A stretch of DNA of 64,000 nucleotides, taken from contig NZ_SLWQ01000004.1 of NCBI RefSeq assembly GCF_004342425.1, positions 97,923 through 161,922 on the forward strand. The letters run 5' to 3'. The position numbers were made by a program, and so were the translations under genes. Numbering within the stretch: the first letter of the stretch is position 1; each line of letters begins with the position of its first letter. The DNA comes from Dokdonella fugitiva. Lineage in GTDB: Bacteria > Pseudomonadota > Gammaproteobacteria > Xanthomonadales > Rhodanobacteraceae. Positions 43,030 through 51,709 of this stretch are shown piece by piece. The notes beneath the pieces are model-generated. The model saw only the letters and a list, made by a program, of their open reading frames with translations, ran no database searches and was not told the origin of the DNA.

Positions 43030-43483
43030 ACATCCCCCCAGACGATGGCGGGTCGCCGGGAGTGCTCCGGGCCCGCATGAAGTTCCGATCGCACGCGATA
43101 TCCCTGCGCGCCTTGCGAAACACTGCACGAAGCTGAAGCGGGTACGACTCTCCCTCGCTTGCAACTGCGAAGGTGCGGAAAAACAAAACGATGGGCATCC
43201 CTGGTGACGCAGATCGCGTCGGCTTCCATCCCCGGAAGCAAGGCATTCCGCCTCTGAGCGGAACGCCGTGGCGATCATATCAATCGGCAGACGGAACGCC
43301 AGAGGGCCGCCGGCGGGAAACCGGCAAAGAACGCATCAAGACTCGTAAAGATCGATGGCGCTGCCGGCGATCGCGCGGACCGTCATGGAAAGTGGCGTGG
43401 CATGCCGCGACGCGCGTGCCGGGACCTCCCGCACGCGGTCGTGCAGGTGCATGCGCACTCCGTTCCGACGACGCGGCAAAGGA
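43030..43483. other. 454-bp region upstream of the giant BNR protein
   Basis: No gene is supported. The stretch 43100-43300 has lower G+C and should hold the promoter of the minus-strand BNR gene, but I cannot name a clear box. Longer open frames here are shadows. Confidence 0.35.
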
Positions 43484-43508
43484 GGCAGGCGCCCGCGGGG
43501 CGCCTGCC
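43484..43508 (-). terminator. intrinsic terminator-like hairpin of hsp20
   Basis: A perfect 11-bp inverted repeat, GGCAGGCGCCC and GGGCGCCTGCC, lies 9-33 bp past the hsp20 stop. On the transcript it is followed by TCCTTTG, a short U tract. Confidence 0.6.
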
Positions 43509-43516
43509 CGCATCGA

Positions 43517-43999
43517 TCAGGCCGCCTTGGGCGCCTCGATCTGCGCCGGCGCCTTCGTGGTGCCGGCCGCCTCGCTGCGGATCTCGATGCGGCGAGGCTT
43601 CAGCGCTTCGGGGATCTCGCGCTGGAGTTCGATCGTGAGCAGGCCCTTGTCCAGCGACGCGCCCGCGACCTTCACGTGGTCGGCGAGCTCGAAGCGGCGT
43701 TCAAACGTGCGGCCGGCGATGCCCTTGTGCAGGTAGACGCTGTCCGGCGCGGGTTCGGCTTCGCGCTTCGCGCCCGCCACGACGAGCAGGTTCGGGCGAT
43801 CGGTGAGCGTGAGTTCGTCGCGGTCGTAGCCGGCCACGGCCATCACGATGCGGTAGGCGTCTTCGCCCACGCGGATGATGTCGTACGGTGGCCAGTTGTC
43901 CATCGGCTGGATGCGACTGGCGCTCTCGAGCACGTCGAAGAGGCGATCGAAGCCGATGCCGGTGCGGAACAGCGGGGAAAAGTCGAGTGTGGTCCTCAT
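43517..43999 (-). CDS. Hsp20/alpha-crystallin family small heat-shock protein
   Basis: A 160-residue chaperone. The start at 43999 (MRTTLDFSPLFRTGIGFDRL) follows GGAGGAT; an ATG two codons upstream (44005) is also possible. The alpha-crystallin domain covers about residues 40-135: 'PPYDIIRVGEDAYRIVMAVA', 'TLTDRPNLLVVAGAKREAEP', 'YLHKGIAGRTFERRFELADH' and 'ASLDKGLLTIELQREIPEAL', with the I-x-I-like tail 'RRIEIR'. These proteins hold unfolded clients under heat stress. A sigma-32-type promoter and a possible RNA thermometer precede it. Confidence 0.92.
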   Translation of the reverse strand: MRTTLDFSPLFRTGIGFDRLFDVLESASRIQPMDNWPPYDIIRVGEDAYRIVMAVAGYDRDELTLTDRPNLLVVAGAKREAEPAPDSVYLHKGIAGRTFERRFELADHVKVAGASLDKGLLTIELQREIPEALKPRRIEIRSEAAGTTKAPAQIEAPKAA

Positions 44000-44087
44000 A
44001 GCCATATCCTCCAGGGTTGCAAGCAACATGGACATGAAGCGGCGTCCGCCAGGACGCCCTCACGGCGGGCCCCGAAGGCACCCGCGA
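44000..44087 (-). promoter_or_regulatory. possible ROSE-like RNA thermometer in the hsp20 leader
   Basis: The predicted leader is about 88 nt. It contains TTGCT at 44022-44026, just upstream of the AGGA-containing Shine-Dalgarno at 44008-44012. ROSE thermometers use U(U/C)GCU pairing with AGGA near the start codon and are common before hsp20 genes. A separate 7-bp stem, GGCGTCC-GCCA-GGACGCC, lies at 44041-44058. The fold is inferred by eye. Confidence 0.4.
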
Positions 44088-44093
44088 CGTCGC

Positions 44094-44121
44094 ATCTAGG
44101 GATCGGCGAACACGTTTCAAG
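44094..44121 (-). promoter_or_regulatory. sigma-32 (RpoH)-type promoter of hsp20
   Basis: On the minus strand, CTTGAAA (44115-44121), 13 bp spacer, then CCCTAGAT (44094-44101). The heat-shock consensus is CTTGAAA and CCCCATNT, so the -35 is perfect and the -10 is close. It lies about 95 bp upstream of the hsp20 start. Confidence 0.75.
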
Positions 44122-44250
44122 AGGGCGCATTCAGCGCCCGTCGGGGCGCGCAAACGAAAATGCCCGGGAACCAATTCCGCGGGACGACGGTCCCTTTTTC
44201 CGGGCCCGTCGCGGCCGTGTTTTCCAGCGAACCTGCAGAGGTGCTAATCC

Positions 44251-44655
44251 ATGATCTCTCCCGTCCGCCATGATCCTTCGCAGTGGTGCCTGATGGCCAC
44301 GCTCGAGGTGGCCGAGAATGCACCGGACTTGCCGGCGATCCTCGCCGATCTCGATTTCGACTTCCGGCTCGAACGGATTCCTTCGCCGCCCGGCTTCCTT
44401 TGGTTCAACCTGCTCGTCAACGCGCGACGCGGCCAGCGTCGGTGCGCGCTGATCGCGCACCGGCTGTTGAACGCGTTGCGCAGCATCGCCGACGCCGGTG
44501 ACCTGCCCGCCTTCCGCATCATCGCGGGTGAACGGTGGCTGCATTCGCCGTCGGCGGACGTCGATGACGCACGCCATTCGAACGTCGAACAAGGTCGTCC
44601 TGAAACGATCGCGGAAACCGCTCTCGCGCGACAGGACCGCACCCGAGCGCCCTGA
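44251..44655 (+). CDS. hypothetical protein, 134 aa, divergent from hsp20
   Basis: A 134-residue soluble protein with GAGG eight bases before the ATG. The core 'ENAPDLPAILADLDFDFRLE' and 'PSPPGFLWFNLLVNARRGQR' is mixed alpha/beta with no membrane segment or signal. No catalytic motif is visible and I do not recognise the family. It is divergent from hsp20 but shows no heat-shock box of its own. Confidence 0.5.
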   Translation: MISPVRHDPSQWCLMATLEVAENAPDLPAILADLDFDFRLERIPSPPGFLWFNLLVNARRGQRRCALIAHRLLNALRSIADAGDLPAFRIIAGERWLHSPSADVDDARHSNVEQGRPETIAETALARQDRTRAP

Positions 44656-44701
44656 GTGCAGGCTGTGGCCGGGAGGTCGAAGCGCCCGCCCTCGAGGGCA
44701 G

Positions 44702-44739
44702 CCCTTCGACCATGGCCTGCGGCCTGCGCTCAGGGCGAA
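44702..44739. repeat. CCCTTCGAC...GCTCAGGGCGAA repeat, copy 1
   Basis: CCCTTCGACCATGGCCTGCG followed by GCCTGCGCTCAGGGCGAA, just after a gene. A close relative lies at 61840-61877. This is an intergenic palindromic type seen in many proteobacteria. Confidence 0.6.
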
Positions 44740-44820
44740 TGGAGGGGCGATTTCAGTCGCGATGCGCTTCGAGGAAGGCAGCCAATCCCGGAGCCGGCGC
44801 GGCAGGCCGCGCCAATGCGA

Positions 44821-45267
44821 TCAGTACATGTGCTCCGGCAGCTGGTTGAGCTTCGCCCAGAACTTGCCGACGGTGCGCACGGCCTGCGTGAATGCGCTGG
44901 CATCGCTCGGCTTGACCACGTACGCATTCGCGCCGAGCGCGCGGCTCTCGGCGATATCCTGCTTCTCGTTCGACGAGGTGAGGATGACGACGGGGATCTG
45001 TCGCGTGTAGTCGCTCTCGCGGATCGTGCGCAGCACCTCGAACCCGTCCATGCGCGGCATCTTGATGTCGAGCAGCACCAGCGCCGGCGCTTCGTCGGGC
45101 CGCCCCGCATAGCGGTTGCGGCGGAACAGGAAATCGACCGCGTCCGCGCCGTCTTCCACGCGTTCCACCGGGTTCGCGGCGCCGACGTCCTGCAGCGCCT
45201 CCTCGATCATTTCCGCATCGAAGGCGTCGTCTTCGACGATGAGGATGGGTCGGTAGCCGGGTTTCAT
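44821..45267 (-). CDS. single-domain CheY-like response regulator (Rcp1-type)
   Basis: A 148-residue receiver domain with no output domain. The acidic pair is in 'ILIVEDDAFDAEMIEEAL', the phospho-Asp is D67 in 'ALVLLDIKMPRMDGFEVLR', the Thr is in 'VVILTSSNEKQD', and the Lys is in 'AYVVKPSDASAF'. The 'DAVDFLFRRNRYAG' insert resembles cyanobacterial Rcp1 and phytochrome-associated receivers. It may pass phosphate on or act by binding; the partner kinase is not in the window. The ATG at 45267 starts MKPGYRPILIVED. Confidence 0.88.
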   Translation of the reverse strand: MKPGYRPILIVEDDAFDAEMIEEALQDVGAANPVERVEDGADAVDFLFRRNRYAGRPDEAPALVLLDIKMPRMDGFEVLRTIRESDYTRQIPVVILTSSNEKQDIAESRALGANAYVVKPSDASAFTQAVRTVGKFWAKLNQLPEHMY

Positions 45268-45400
45268 GTCGGTCGTTCGCCTCCGGACGGGGTCGGCCTC
45301 GCCGTGCGGGCGCATGAACGACCGCGAGCGCGTGCATCAACCATAACGGTTGCGACCGCGTTCGTCACCCCGCCCCCTTCACGTGGCAAGCGCACGCCGC

Positions 45401-46510
45401 TCAGCGCGCCTCGAAATACGTGCCGCGATCGAGGATCTCCTCGTTCACATTCGCGAATCGGCACGGCAACGCGTCGGCGTTCTCCCAGTCGGGTCCGGCC
45501 TGCAACTGGTAATGCAGGTGCGGCGCGTTCGTGTCGCCGGAATGGCCGAGCTTGCCGAGCACCTGGCCCTGCGCGACACGATCGCCCTTCGCCACGCGCA
45601 GCGAGCCGGCCATGAAATGCGCGAGCAGGCTGTACTCGCCGTGGCCATGGTCGATGACGAGGTGGTTTCCCGGATCGCCGCCGCCGAGCTTGCGGAATTC
45701 AGGTGCGAAATACGCCGGATCGCTGGTATCACCGACCGGCTGGTCCGGGCGGTCGCTGCGCAACGCGACGACCACACCCGCCGCGGGCGCGATAATCTCG
45801 CGTCCCCAGCCGGGATAGTCGGTGTTCTTCTTTCCATCGCCCGGCGCGCATACCGACCACGCCGCGTCGGTGCCCATCGCATCGATCGCGAACTGGCCGC
45901 TGCGATTGCGATGACCGCCGTTCGCGGCGCCCGCCTGCAGCACGACGCCCTTGCCCTTGAATGGAAATACGAGTGACGTCGCCTGCGTATAGGTTTGGAT
46001 CGGCACGACGATGCGCGCCGCGACCGTGCGACCGTGCTCGTCCCTGAGCGTCGCCGCGACCGTCATCCGGTTGGTGCCGAACGCTGCGGGTTCGGTATGG
46101 CGAAGGCGCAGGAACAGCGGCCAGTGCAGCGGCGTCGGCGACTCGCGGCCGTCCGGCAGTTTCGGCGCGAAGCTCGATCGATACGTCATCGCGGCGAACG
46201 CTTGCTTGCCGTAGTGCGCACTGCGCAGTACGAGATCGTCCTTCGCGAGTTCGACGTCGAGCGCGATCGGCTCCAGCGTCGCAGGGCCCGGCGTCTGCAC
46301 CGCGATCGAGACGACCCAGCTTTCGGTGTTCTCGTGGCTGCGATCCTTGACCTTGAACACGCGGGTCGGGCGCAGGACGAGGATGGCGCCGCCGGTTCCG
46401 GCATCACCCGCCGCCCTCGCCGGCGCGGTCGTGGAAGCGATCGCAGGCGTCGCCGCGGCCAGGGCGGCAGCACCGAGGAATTGCCGGCGCGTGAAGGCGG
46501 TAACGGGCAT
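45401..46510 (-). CDS. Tat-exported M23 (LytM-type) metallopeptidase-domain protein
   Basis: A 369-residue exported protein. The signal 'FTRRQFLGAAALAAATPAIA' carries the twin-arginine RRQFL motif, so export is by Tat. Residues 40-200 are a beta-rich N-terminal region. The M23 domain (about 225-360) has 'GREIIAPAAGVVVALRSDRP', 'GNHLVIDHGHGEYSLLAHFM' and 'GHSGDTNAPHLHYQL', the last being the HxH of LytM zinc peptidases; the partner His/Asp lie in the DHGHGE block. It probably hydrolyses peptidoglycan cross-links or acts on another periplasmic peptide. Confidence 0.85.
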   Translation of the reverse strand: MPVTAFTRRQFLGAAALAAATPAIASTTAPARAAGDAGTGGAILVLRPTRVFKVKDRSHENTESWVVSIAVQTPGPATLEPIALDVELAKDDLVLRSAHYGKQAFAAMTYRSSFAPKLPDGRESPTPLHWPLFLRLRHTEPAAFGTNRMTVAATLRDEHGRTVAARIVVPIQTYTQATSLVFPFKGKGVVLQAGAANGGHRNRSGQFAIDAMGTDAAWSVCAPGDGKKNTDYPGWGREIIAPAAGVVVALRSDRPDQPVGDTSDPAYFAPEFRKLGGGDPGNHLVIDHGHGEYSLLAHFMAGSLRVAKGDRVAQGQVLGKLGHSGDTNAPHLHYQLQAGPDWENADALPCRFANVNEEILDRGTYFEAR

Positions 46511-46656
46511 GGTCGGATCCGCAGTGGGCGCGAAGGCGCGTCACCGATCATGATGGCGCATGCCCGCATGCGCGTGTGAAGAATGTCACGGGCATGCGCC
46601 TCGCCTGGGCGCGAGGGCCGTTCGGCTCGTCGCGAACCAGGCGAGGCTACGCGCGT

Positions 46657-48084
46657 CTACACGCGCGCGAGCTTCCATCCCCCGCGCGAGAACAGCCACA
46701 GCGTGAACAGGCCGACCGAGGTTTCCGACACGAACACGGCCCAGAACACGCCCGTCTCCTGCCAGCCGAGGTGCAGCGCGAGCCACCATGCCAGCGGAAT
46801 CTGGATCAGCCAGAAGAACACGACGTTGATCCACGTCGGCGTGACCGTATCGCCGGCACCGTTGAACGCCTGCACGCTGACCATCCACCAGCCGTACACG
46901 AACAACGCGTACGAGAGGATGCGCAGCCACTCCGCGCCGACGAGCACGACGGTCGGGTCGTCGGTGAACACGCCCACGATCTGCCGCGGCAGGAAGAAAT
47001 ACGCGAGCGAGACGAGCAGCAGGTAGGCCATGTTGTAGCGCCCGATCTGCCACACCGCGGCCTCCGCGCGATCGGGCTGCTGCGCGCCGAGGTTCTGCCC
47101 GACCAGGGTCGCGGCGGCGTTGGACATGCCCCAGGCCGGCATCATCGTGAACATCATGAAGCGGATCGCGATCGTCGCGCCCGCGACTGCCTCGCTGCCG
47201 ATGCTGGCGAGGATGCGCATGAGGAAGATCCACGACGTCATCGCGACGATCATCTGGCCGACGCCGCCGAGCGAGGTGCGCACGATGTTCCACAGCACCG
47301 CGCCCTGCCAGCGCAGGTGCGAGGCGAGCACGCGGATGTGCTGGCCACCGCGCAGCAGCACCCACAGCTGCACCAGCACGCCGGTGCCGCGACCGATGTT
47401 GGTCGCGATCGCCGCGCCCTCGATGCCCCACTCGGGGAACGGACCGACGCCGAAGATCAGCAGCGGGCACAGCAGGATGTTGAGGCCGTTGGACAGCCAC
47501 AGCACGCGCATCGCGATCGCCGCATCGCCCGCGCCGCGGAAGATCGCGTTGATGACGAACAGCAGCATGATCACCGCGTTGCCGCCGAGCATCCACTGCG
47601 CATAGCGGTAACCGTGCTGGATCGTCCAGTCGTCGCCGCCCATCAGGCGGAGCAGGTCCGGCGCGTACAGGATGCCGACGATAGCCGGCAGCAGCGAGGC
47701 GAGCAGCGCGACGATGATCGCCTGCACCGCGGTCACGGCCGCTTCGTCCGCCTGGCCTTCGCCGACCCGCCGCGCGACCACCGCGGTCACCGCCATCGCG
47801 AGCCCCATCGCGATCGAATACAGCAGGAACAGATAGCTCTCGGTCAGCCCGACCGTCGCGACCGCCGACGGCCCGAGCCGCGCGACGAAGAAGATGTCGA
47901 CCACCGCGAACGTCGACTCCAGCACCAGCTCGAGCACCATCGGCACCGCGAGCAGGAACACCGCGCGACGCAGCGGGATCTTCGTGTAGTCAGCCTGCGT
48001 GCCGCGGATCGCCTCGCGCAGTTGGCCGAACAGCGTGCGCGGCACGACGGGTTCGGGTAACGCGGGGTTGGCGACAGGTTGCAT
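46657..48084 (-). CDS. MATE-family multidrug/Na+(H+) antiporter
   Basis: A 475-residue membrane protein with about 12 helices in two homologous halves, MatE at about 25-190 ('RRAVFLLAVPMVLELVLEST', 'AVVDIFFVARLGPSAVATVG') and again from 245 ('GGVGQMIVAMTSWIFLMRIL', 'AAATLVGQNLGAQQPDRAEA'). The GQ(N/A)LGA block is a family hallmark. These exporters extrude drugs or metabolites in exchange for Na+ or H+. No regulator is adjacent. The ATG at 48084 is the first in frame. Confidence 0.88.
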   Translation of the reverse strand: MQPVANPALPEPVVPRTLFGQLREAIRGTQADYTKIPLRRAVFLLAVPMVLELVLESTFAVVDIFFVARLGPSAVATVGLTESYLFLLYSIAMGLAMAVTAVVARRVGEGQADEAAVTAVQAIIVALLASLLPAIVGILYAPDLLRLMGGDDWTIQHGYRYAQWMLGGNAVIMLLFVINAIFRGAGDAAIAMRVLWLSNGLNILLCPLLIFGVGPFPEWGIEGAAIATNIGRGTGVLVQLWVLLRGGQHIRVLASHLRWQGAVLWNIVRTSLGGVGQMIVAMTSWIFLMRILASIGSEAVAGATIAIRFMMFTMMPAWGMSNAAATLVGQNLGAQQPDRAEAAVWQIGRYNMAYLLLVSLAYFFLPRQIVGVFTDDPTVVLVGAEWLRILSYALFVYGWWMVSVQAFNGAGDTVTPTWINVVFFWLIQIPLAWWLALHLGWQETGVFWAVFVSETSVGLFTLWLFSRGGWKLARV

Positions 48085-48322
48085 GCAGGAAACCTCGCGA
48101 GCGACAGGGGATGGTAAACGCAGGCCGCACGCAGCGCATCGCGGTGGTCAACCGCCTGGATGTGCCGTTGCAGCCTTCTTCATCACGACGACGTACGGAC
48201 AGGCCGCGAATCGACATCGCGAAGGCATCGCAACCGAAGTCGCCCAATTGGACGCGCCCCCGCTCTTGGCGCTTTCCGAGGGAGCGGCTTCAACGGCGAT
48301 GCTCTTCACCCACATGAAGCAC

Positions 48323-48349
48323 TGCAGGAGCGCACCCTGTGCGCGACCC
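48323..48349. repeat. GCAGGAGCGCACCC-type REP-like unit
   Basis: GCAGGAGCGCACCCTGTGCG CGACC, the same core as near 14971 and 59109. It lies in the 287-bp gap between the MATE gene and the small membrane gene, which otherwise holds nothing I can support. Confidence 0.6.
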
Positions 48350-48371
48350 CAACGCCTACCCCACCGCCACA

Positions 48372-48608
48372 TCACCCATCATCGCGTTCCCCACGACGAC
48401 GCGACACCTGCAACGCCCCGATCCCAAGGCATATCACCGCCGGCCAGAACGTCACGAAGAACAACAGCCCAGGTCCGATCGGATTGGGGTGCCGATCAGG
48501 CCACAACCCGATCGCCGCGAGCAAGATGATCGCGAACAGCGGCGTCCATCCGATCAACGCGATGATCGCGCCAATCCTGAAGAGCCGATTGCCCCAGAAC
48601 GCGTTCAT
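48372..48608 (-). CDS. small two-helix membrane protein, 78 aa
   Basis: A 78-residue protein with two membrane helices: 'LFRIGAIIALIGWTPLFAII' (about 9-32) and 'GLLFFVTFWPAVICLGIGAL' (about 46-66), and a charged Arg tail 'QVSRRRGERDDG'. The ATG at 48608 has a close GGAGGGG. Unknown family; it lies 139 bp beyond hsdM on the same strand and is probably separate. Confidence 0.6.
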   Translation of the reverse strand: MNAFWGNRLFRIGAIIALIGWTPLFAIILLAAIGLWPDRHPNPIGPGLLFFVTFWPAVICLGIGALQVSRRRGERDDG

Positions 48609-48747
48609 GGCCCCTCCGCTAAATGGCCGACCCGGAGACACTACCTCGCTCGCGGCAAGAAATGGTATTCGGATCGACGGCACGACCGTACGCTCTGGTC
48701 CAGCGAATCGGCGTGCAAGCGCGCACTCTGCCCTCGTGTTCGAGCGC

Positions 48748-50373
48748 TCAAGGCAACGGCGGGAGTCCCAACTCGATGAGGAACGCATTATGGCGGCTCT
48801 TCGCTTCCGCCAGTGCCTTCTCGATCGTGCTCAACTCCGCGTGTACCGAGGCCAGATCGATCTCCGCTTCCGTCTCAGCCGTGCTGACGTAGCGCGAAAT
48901 GTTGAGATTGTAGTCGTTGTCGATGATCTCCTGCATCGGCACCCGCCGCGCGTATCGCTCGATCGGCTTCTCCGGGCGCTGCTGATAGGTCGACACGATG
49001 CGTTTGATGTGCGCTTCGCTCAATTGGTTCTGCCGCTTGCCTTTGACGAACTCCTCGGCGGCATTGATGAAGAGGACATCGTCCGGCTGCTTGCACTTCT
49101 TCAGCACGAGGATGCATACCGGTATGCCGGTCGAGAAGAACAGATTGGCAGGCAGGCCGATCACGGTGTCGATGTGACCGTCGGTCAACAGCTTCTTTCG
49201 AATGTCGGCTTCCTTGCCGCCACGGAACAGCACGCCGTGCGGCAGGATGATGGCCATCACACCGTCGTCCTTCAGGTAATGCAGGCCGTGCAGCAGGAAG
49301 GCGAAGTCGGCTGCGCTCTTGGGCGCCACGCCGTGGTTCTTGAAGCGCGGGTCCTGCGCCATCGCCTCGCCCGGCTCCCAGCGGTAGCTGAAAGGCGGGT
49401 TGGCCACCACGGCATCGAAACGCGGCTTCCTGGCCGGGTTGGTTTCGCGCAGCCAGTCCCAGTCGTTCTTCAACGTGTCGCCGTGATAGATCTCGAACTC
49501 GGTGTCCTTCACCCCGTGCAGCAGCATGTTCATGCGCGCCAGGTTGTAGGTGGTGACGTTGTACTCCTGCCCCACGATCTTGCCGATGCTGCCGCCCGCT
49601 TCCTTCATGCGGTGGCGGATGTTGAGCAGCAGAGAGCCCGAACCACAAGCGAAATCGAACACGCTGTCCAGTTTGCGGCGCGGGCCGGTCTTGGGCTCCT
49701 GACTGTCAAGGGTGACGATGGCCGACAGGATGTTGGAAATCTGCTGAGGCGTGTAGAACTCGCCCGCCTTTTTGCCGCTGCCGGCGGCGAACTGGCCGAT
49801 CAGGTACTCGTAGGCATCCCCCAGCGTGTCCGCCTCGGTGGAGAACAGCGCCATGCCGCGGGCCAGCTCGCTGATGATCGAGCACAGCTTGGCATTGCGG
49901 TCCTCGTACTTCCTGCCCAGCTTGTCCGAGGTCAGGTTGATTTCCGAAAACAGGCCCTGGAACTCACTCTCGAAGGAATCTTCCTCGATGTGCTTGAAGC
50001 CCTTCTGCAAGGTGTCCAGCAGGCTGCCGTCCTGGGTCTTCGCCAAGTGGACGATGTTGCCCCACAGGTACTTTGGCTGGATGACGTAATGCGCCTTGCG
50101 CCGCATCTGCTGCTCGAACGCCGCCACATCGTCCGGGTTGGCCGCATACCAGACCGACAGCGGCGTCTTGCCGCCGTTGCCGATGGCCTGCGGATCGGGA
50201 TAGTCCGACCCCAGCTCCTTCCTCGCCGCCGCCTCGTAGTTGTCCGACAGGTAGCGCAGGAACAGGAAGGACAGCATGTAATCGCGGAAGTCGTCCGCGT
50301 TCATGCTGCCTCGCAGCTGGTCGGCAATGGCCCACAGGGTCTTGCCGAGTTGTTTCTGGTCGTCGTCGGTCAT
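48748..50373 (-). CDS. hsdM: type I restriction-modification DNA methyltransferase subunit M
   Basis: A 541-residue adenine N6-methyltransferase subunit. The N-terminal helical domain ('KQLGKTLWAIADQLRGSMNA', 'LFLRYLSDNYEAA') leads to the SAM motif 'SVFDFACGSGSLLLNIRHRM' near residue 239 and the catalytic 'FDAVVANPPFSYRWEPGEAM' (NPPF) near residue 322. With HsdS it methylates the host recognition sequence, and with HsdR it forms the restriction complex. The start at 50373 overlaps the RhuM stop by 4 bp. It is the last gene of the island, 139 bp from the next gene. Confidence 0.95.
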   Translation of the reverse strand: MTDDDQKQLGKTLWAIADQLRGSMNADDFRDYMLSFLFLRYLSDNYEAAARKELGSDYPDPQAIGNGGKTPLSVWYAANPDDVAAFEQQMRRKAHYVIQPKYLWGNIVHLAKTQDGSLLDTLQKGFKHIEEDSFESEFQGLFSEINLTSDKLGRKYEDRNAKLCSIISELARGMALFSTEADTLGDAYEYLIGQFAAGSGKKAGEFYTPQQISNILSAIVTLDSQEPKTGPRRKLDSVFDFACGSGSLLLNIRHRMKEAGGSIGKIVGQEYNVTTYNLARMNMLLHGVKDTEFEIYHGDTLKNDWDWLRETNPARKPRFDAVVANPPFSYRWEPGEAMAQDPRFKNHGVAPKSAADFAFLLHGLHYLKDDGVMAIILPHGVLFRGGKEADIRKKLLTDGHIDTVIGLPANLFFSTGIPVCILVLKKCKQPDDVLFINAAEEFVKGKRQNQLSEAHIKRIVSTYQQRPEKPIERYARRVPMQEIIDNDYNLNISRYVSTAETEAEIDLASVHAELSTIEKALAEAKSRHNAFLIELGLPPLP

Positions 50374-51380
50374 GATTTCAGGCGTCGTTTGATCTTGTTT
50401 TCGATGGCAGCCAGTTCGGCCGCGTCGGCAGCATCGGCGGCGCGCGCTTCCTGCTGCTTGCGTTGTTCGTCGAAGGCGAGGTACCGCTCGCTGGTGGCGG
50501 TTTCCATCTGATCGTGACCGACCGAGCCGGGGCTCTTCAGCAACGGGAACCCGTTGGACGCGATGATCTGGCCCACGTTCTCCATCCAGAAGCGCATGGG
50601 GATCTCCTGGCGGTTCTTGGCCCGCAGTTCCGCGGTTTCCAGGAAGATCACGACCAGCCGGTTGAGGGTGTCGATCTCGTCCTCGCTCAAGTAGTTCTTG
50701 GCGATCAGGATGTCCTGCTTGCGCACCCGGCCACCGCTCCATGCGCGCAGGCCGAAATGCGGATCATCGGGATTGGCGCGGGCCAGGATCAGCTCCGCCG
50801 CCGTTTGCCCGGTCACCGCATACAGCAGCAGGTTCTGCACGGTGGCGAAGAAGACCTGCGTGGCGCGGTCGGTCTTGTCGTAGTCAACGCTCAGCGCGAA
50901 CAGGTCACGCACCTTCTGGTAGAAGCGCTTCTCCGAGGCGCGGATGTCGCGGATGCGCGCCAGCATCTCGTCGAAGTAATCCGGCCGGCCATCCGGGTTC
51001 TTCAGGCGCTCGTCGTCCATGACGAAGCCCTTGAGCAGGTATTCCTTCAGCGCCGTGCTGGCCCAGCGGCGGAACTGCACGCCGCGCGGGGAGCGCACCC
51101 GGTAGCCCACGGCCAGGATGGCGTCGAGGTTGTAGAGCGTGACCGGCCGGCGCACGGCACGACCGCCCTCCTGTTGAACTACCGAGGATTCCTCGGTAGT
51201 TCGTTCAGGTTCCAATTCCTTGTCAGAAAAGATGTTTTTCAGATGCAGGCTGATGTTGTCGGCGGTGACGTCGAACAGCTCCGCCATCTCCGCCTGGGTC
51301 AGCCAGACGGCCTGGCCATCGGCGCGCAGCTGGATGCGACTGCGGCCGTCTTCGCTGGTGTAGAGGATCAGGCCGCTCAT
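50370..51380 (-). CDS. rhuM: RhuM-family protein in the restriction-modification operon
   Basis: A 336-residue protein of the virulence-RhuM family (PF13310). The N-terminal 'EDGRSRIQLRADGQAVWLTQ' then 'AEMAELFDVTADNISLHLKN' is a KilA-N/HTH-like region. The middle 'YNLDAILAVGYRVRSPRGVQ' then 'FRRWASTALKEYLLKGFVMD' is the family signature, and the C-terminal half has 'LLLYAVTGQTAAELILARAN' before a charged helical tail. RhuM genes are repeatedly found inside type I systems but their role in them is unknown. ATG 51380; its TGA overlaps hsdM by 4 bp, so the two are coupled. Confidence 0.9.
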   Translation of the reverse strand: MSGLILYTSEDGRSRIQLRADGQAVWLTQAEMAELFDVTADNISLHLKNIFSDKELEPERTTEESSVVQQEGGRAVRRPVTLYNLDAILAVGYRVRSPRGVQFRRWASTALKEYLLKGFVMDDERLKNPDGRPDYFDEMLARIRDIRASEKRFYQKVRDLFALSVDYDKTDRATQVFFATVQNLLLYAVTGQTAAELILARANPDDPHFGLRAWSGGRVRKQDILIAKNYLSEDEIDTLNRLVVIFLETAELRAKNRQEIPMRFWMENVGQIIASNGFPLLKSPGSVGHDQMETATSERYLAFDEQRKQQEARAADAADAAELAAIENKIKRRLKS

Positions 51381-51702
51381 GAAGGCAGCGCGCTCCTTCT
51401 CGACAAAAAAAGGACCCTCTCCCAACCCAACCGATTGAAATTACGGTCTTTCTCTCTGAGTTCTCTCTGCATTTCTCTAATTTCTCTCTGCATCCGGCGG
51501 CACCAATCGCCAGCAGGGAGCGGAGCGCAGGGCGGGGCTGAAATGACGCCATACACAGAGGAGAAGCAGGCAAACCATCGCCGCGCGCCACCGCACGGGG
51601 CCTTGACCATAGCGGAGACTTTCGCTACAAGTGACGGCGGAATCTGAGGCCGTGCCCTTTGGCCGGCAGTAGGATTCCCCCCGCCCGCCGCAAGGCGGGC
51701 TT
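51381..51702. other. 322-bp gap inside the R-M operon
   Basis: It holds TCTCTCTGCAT direct repeats (51447-51493), a short plus-strand frame at 51543-51647 with no family character, and a plus-strand terminator at 51683. It separates DUF3800 from rhuM, so these parts may have been joined by recombination. It could contain a minus-strand promoter for rhuM-hsdM; I cannot place one. Confidence 0.4.
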
Positions 51703-51709
51703 TTATTTT
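51683..51709 (+). terminator. plus-strand intrinsic terminator in an all-minus operon
   Basis: A perfect 7-bp stem, GCCCGCC-GCAA-GGCGGGC, is followed directly by TTTTATTTT. It would stop transcription to the right, against the direction of every gene in the operon. It abuts the DUF3800 stop codon (51703-51705). Confidence 0.7.

Noticed and set aside
38455..43080. A plus-strand open frame of about 1,540 codons covering the whole BNR gene
   Set aside because: It is antisense to a gene with signal peptide, BNR and DUF11 repeats. Its composition (Arg/Ala/Asp/Val, no domains) is the usual shadow in G+C-rich DNA.
51683..51709. The hairpin as a terminator of DUF3800
   Set aside because: The T tract is on the plus strand, so it would not stop the minus-strand transcript.
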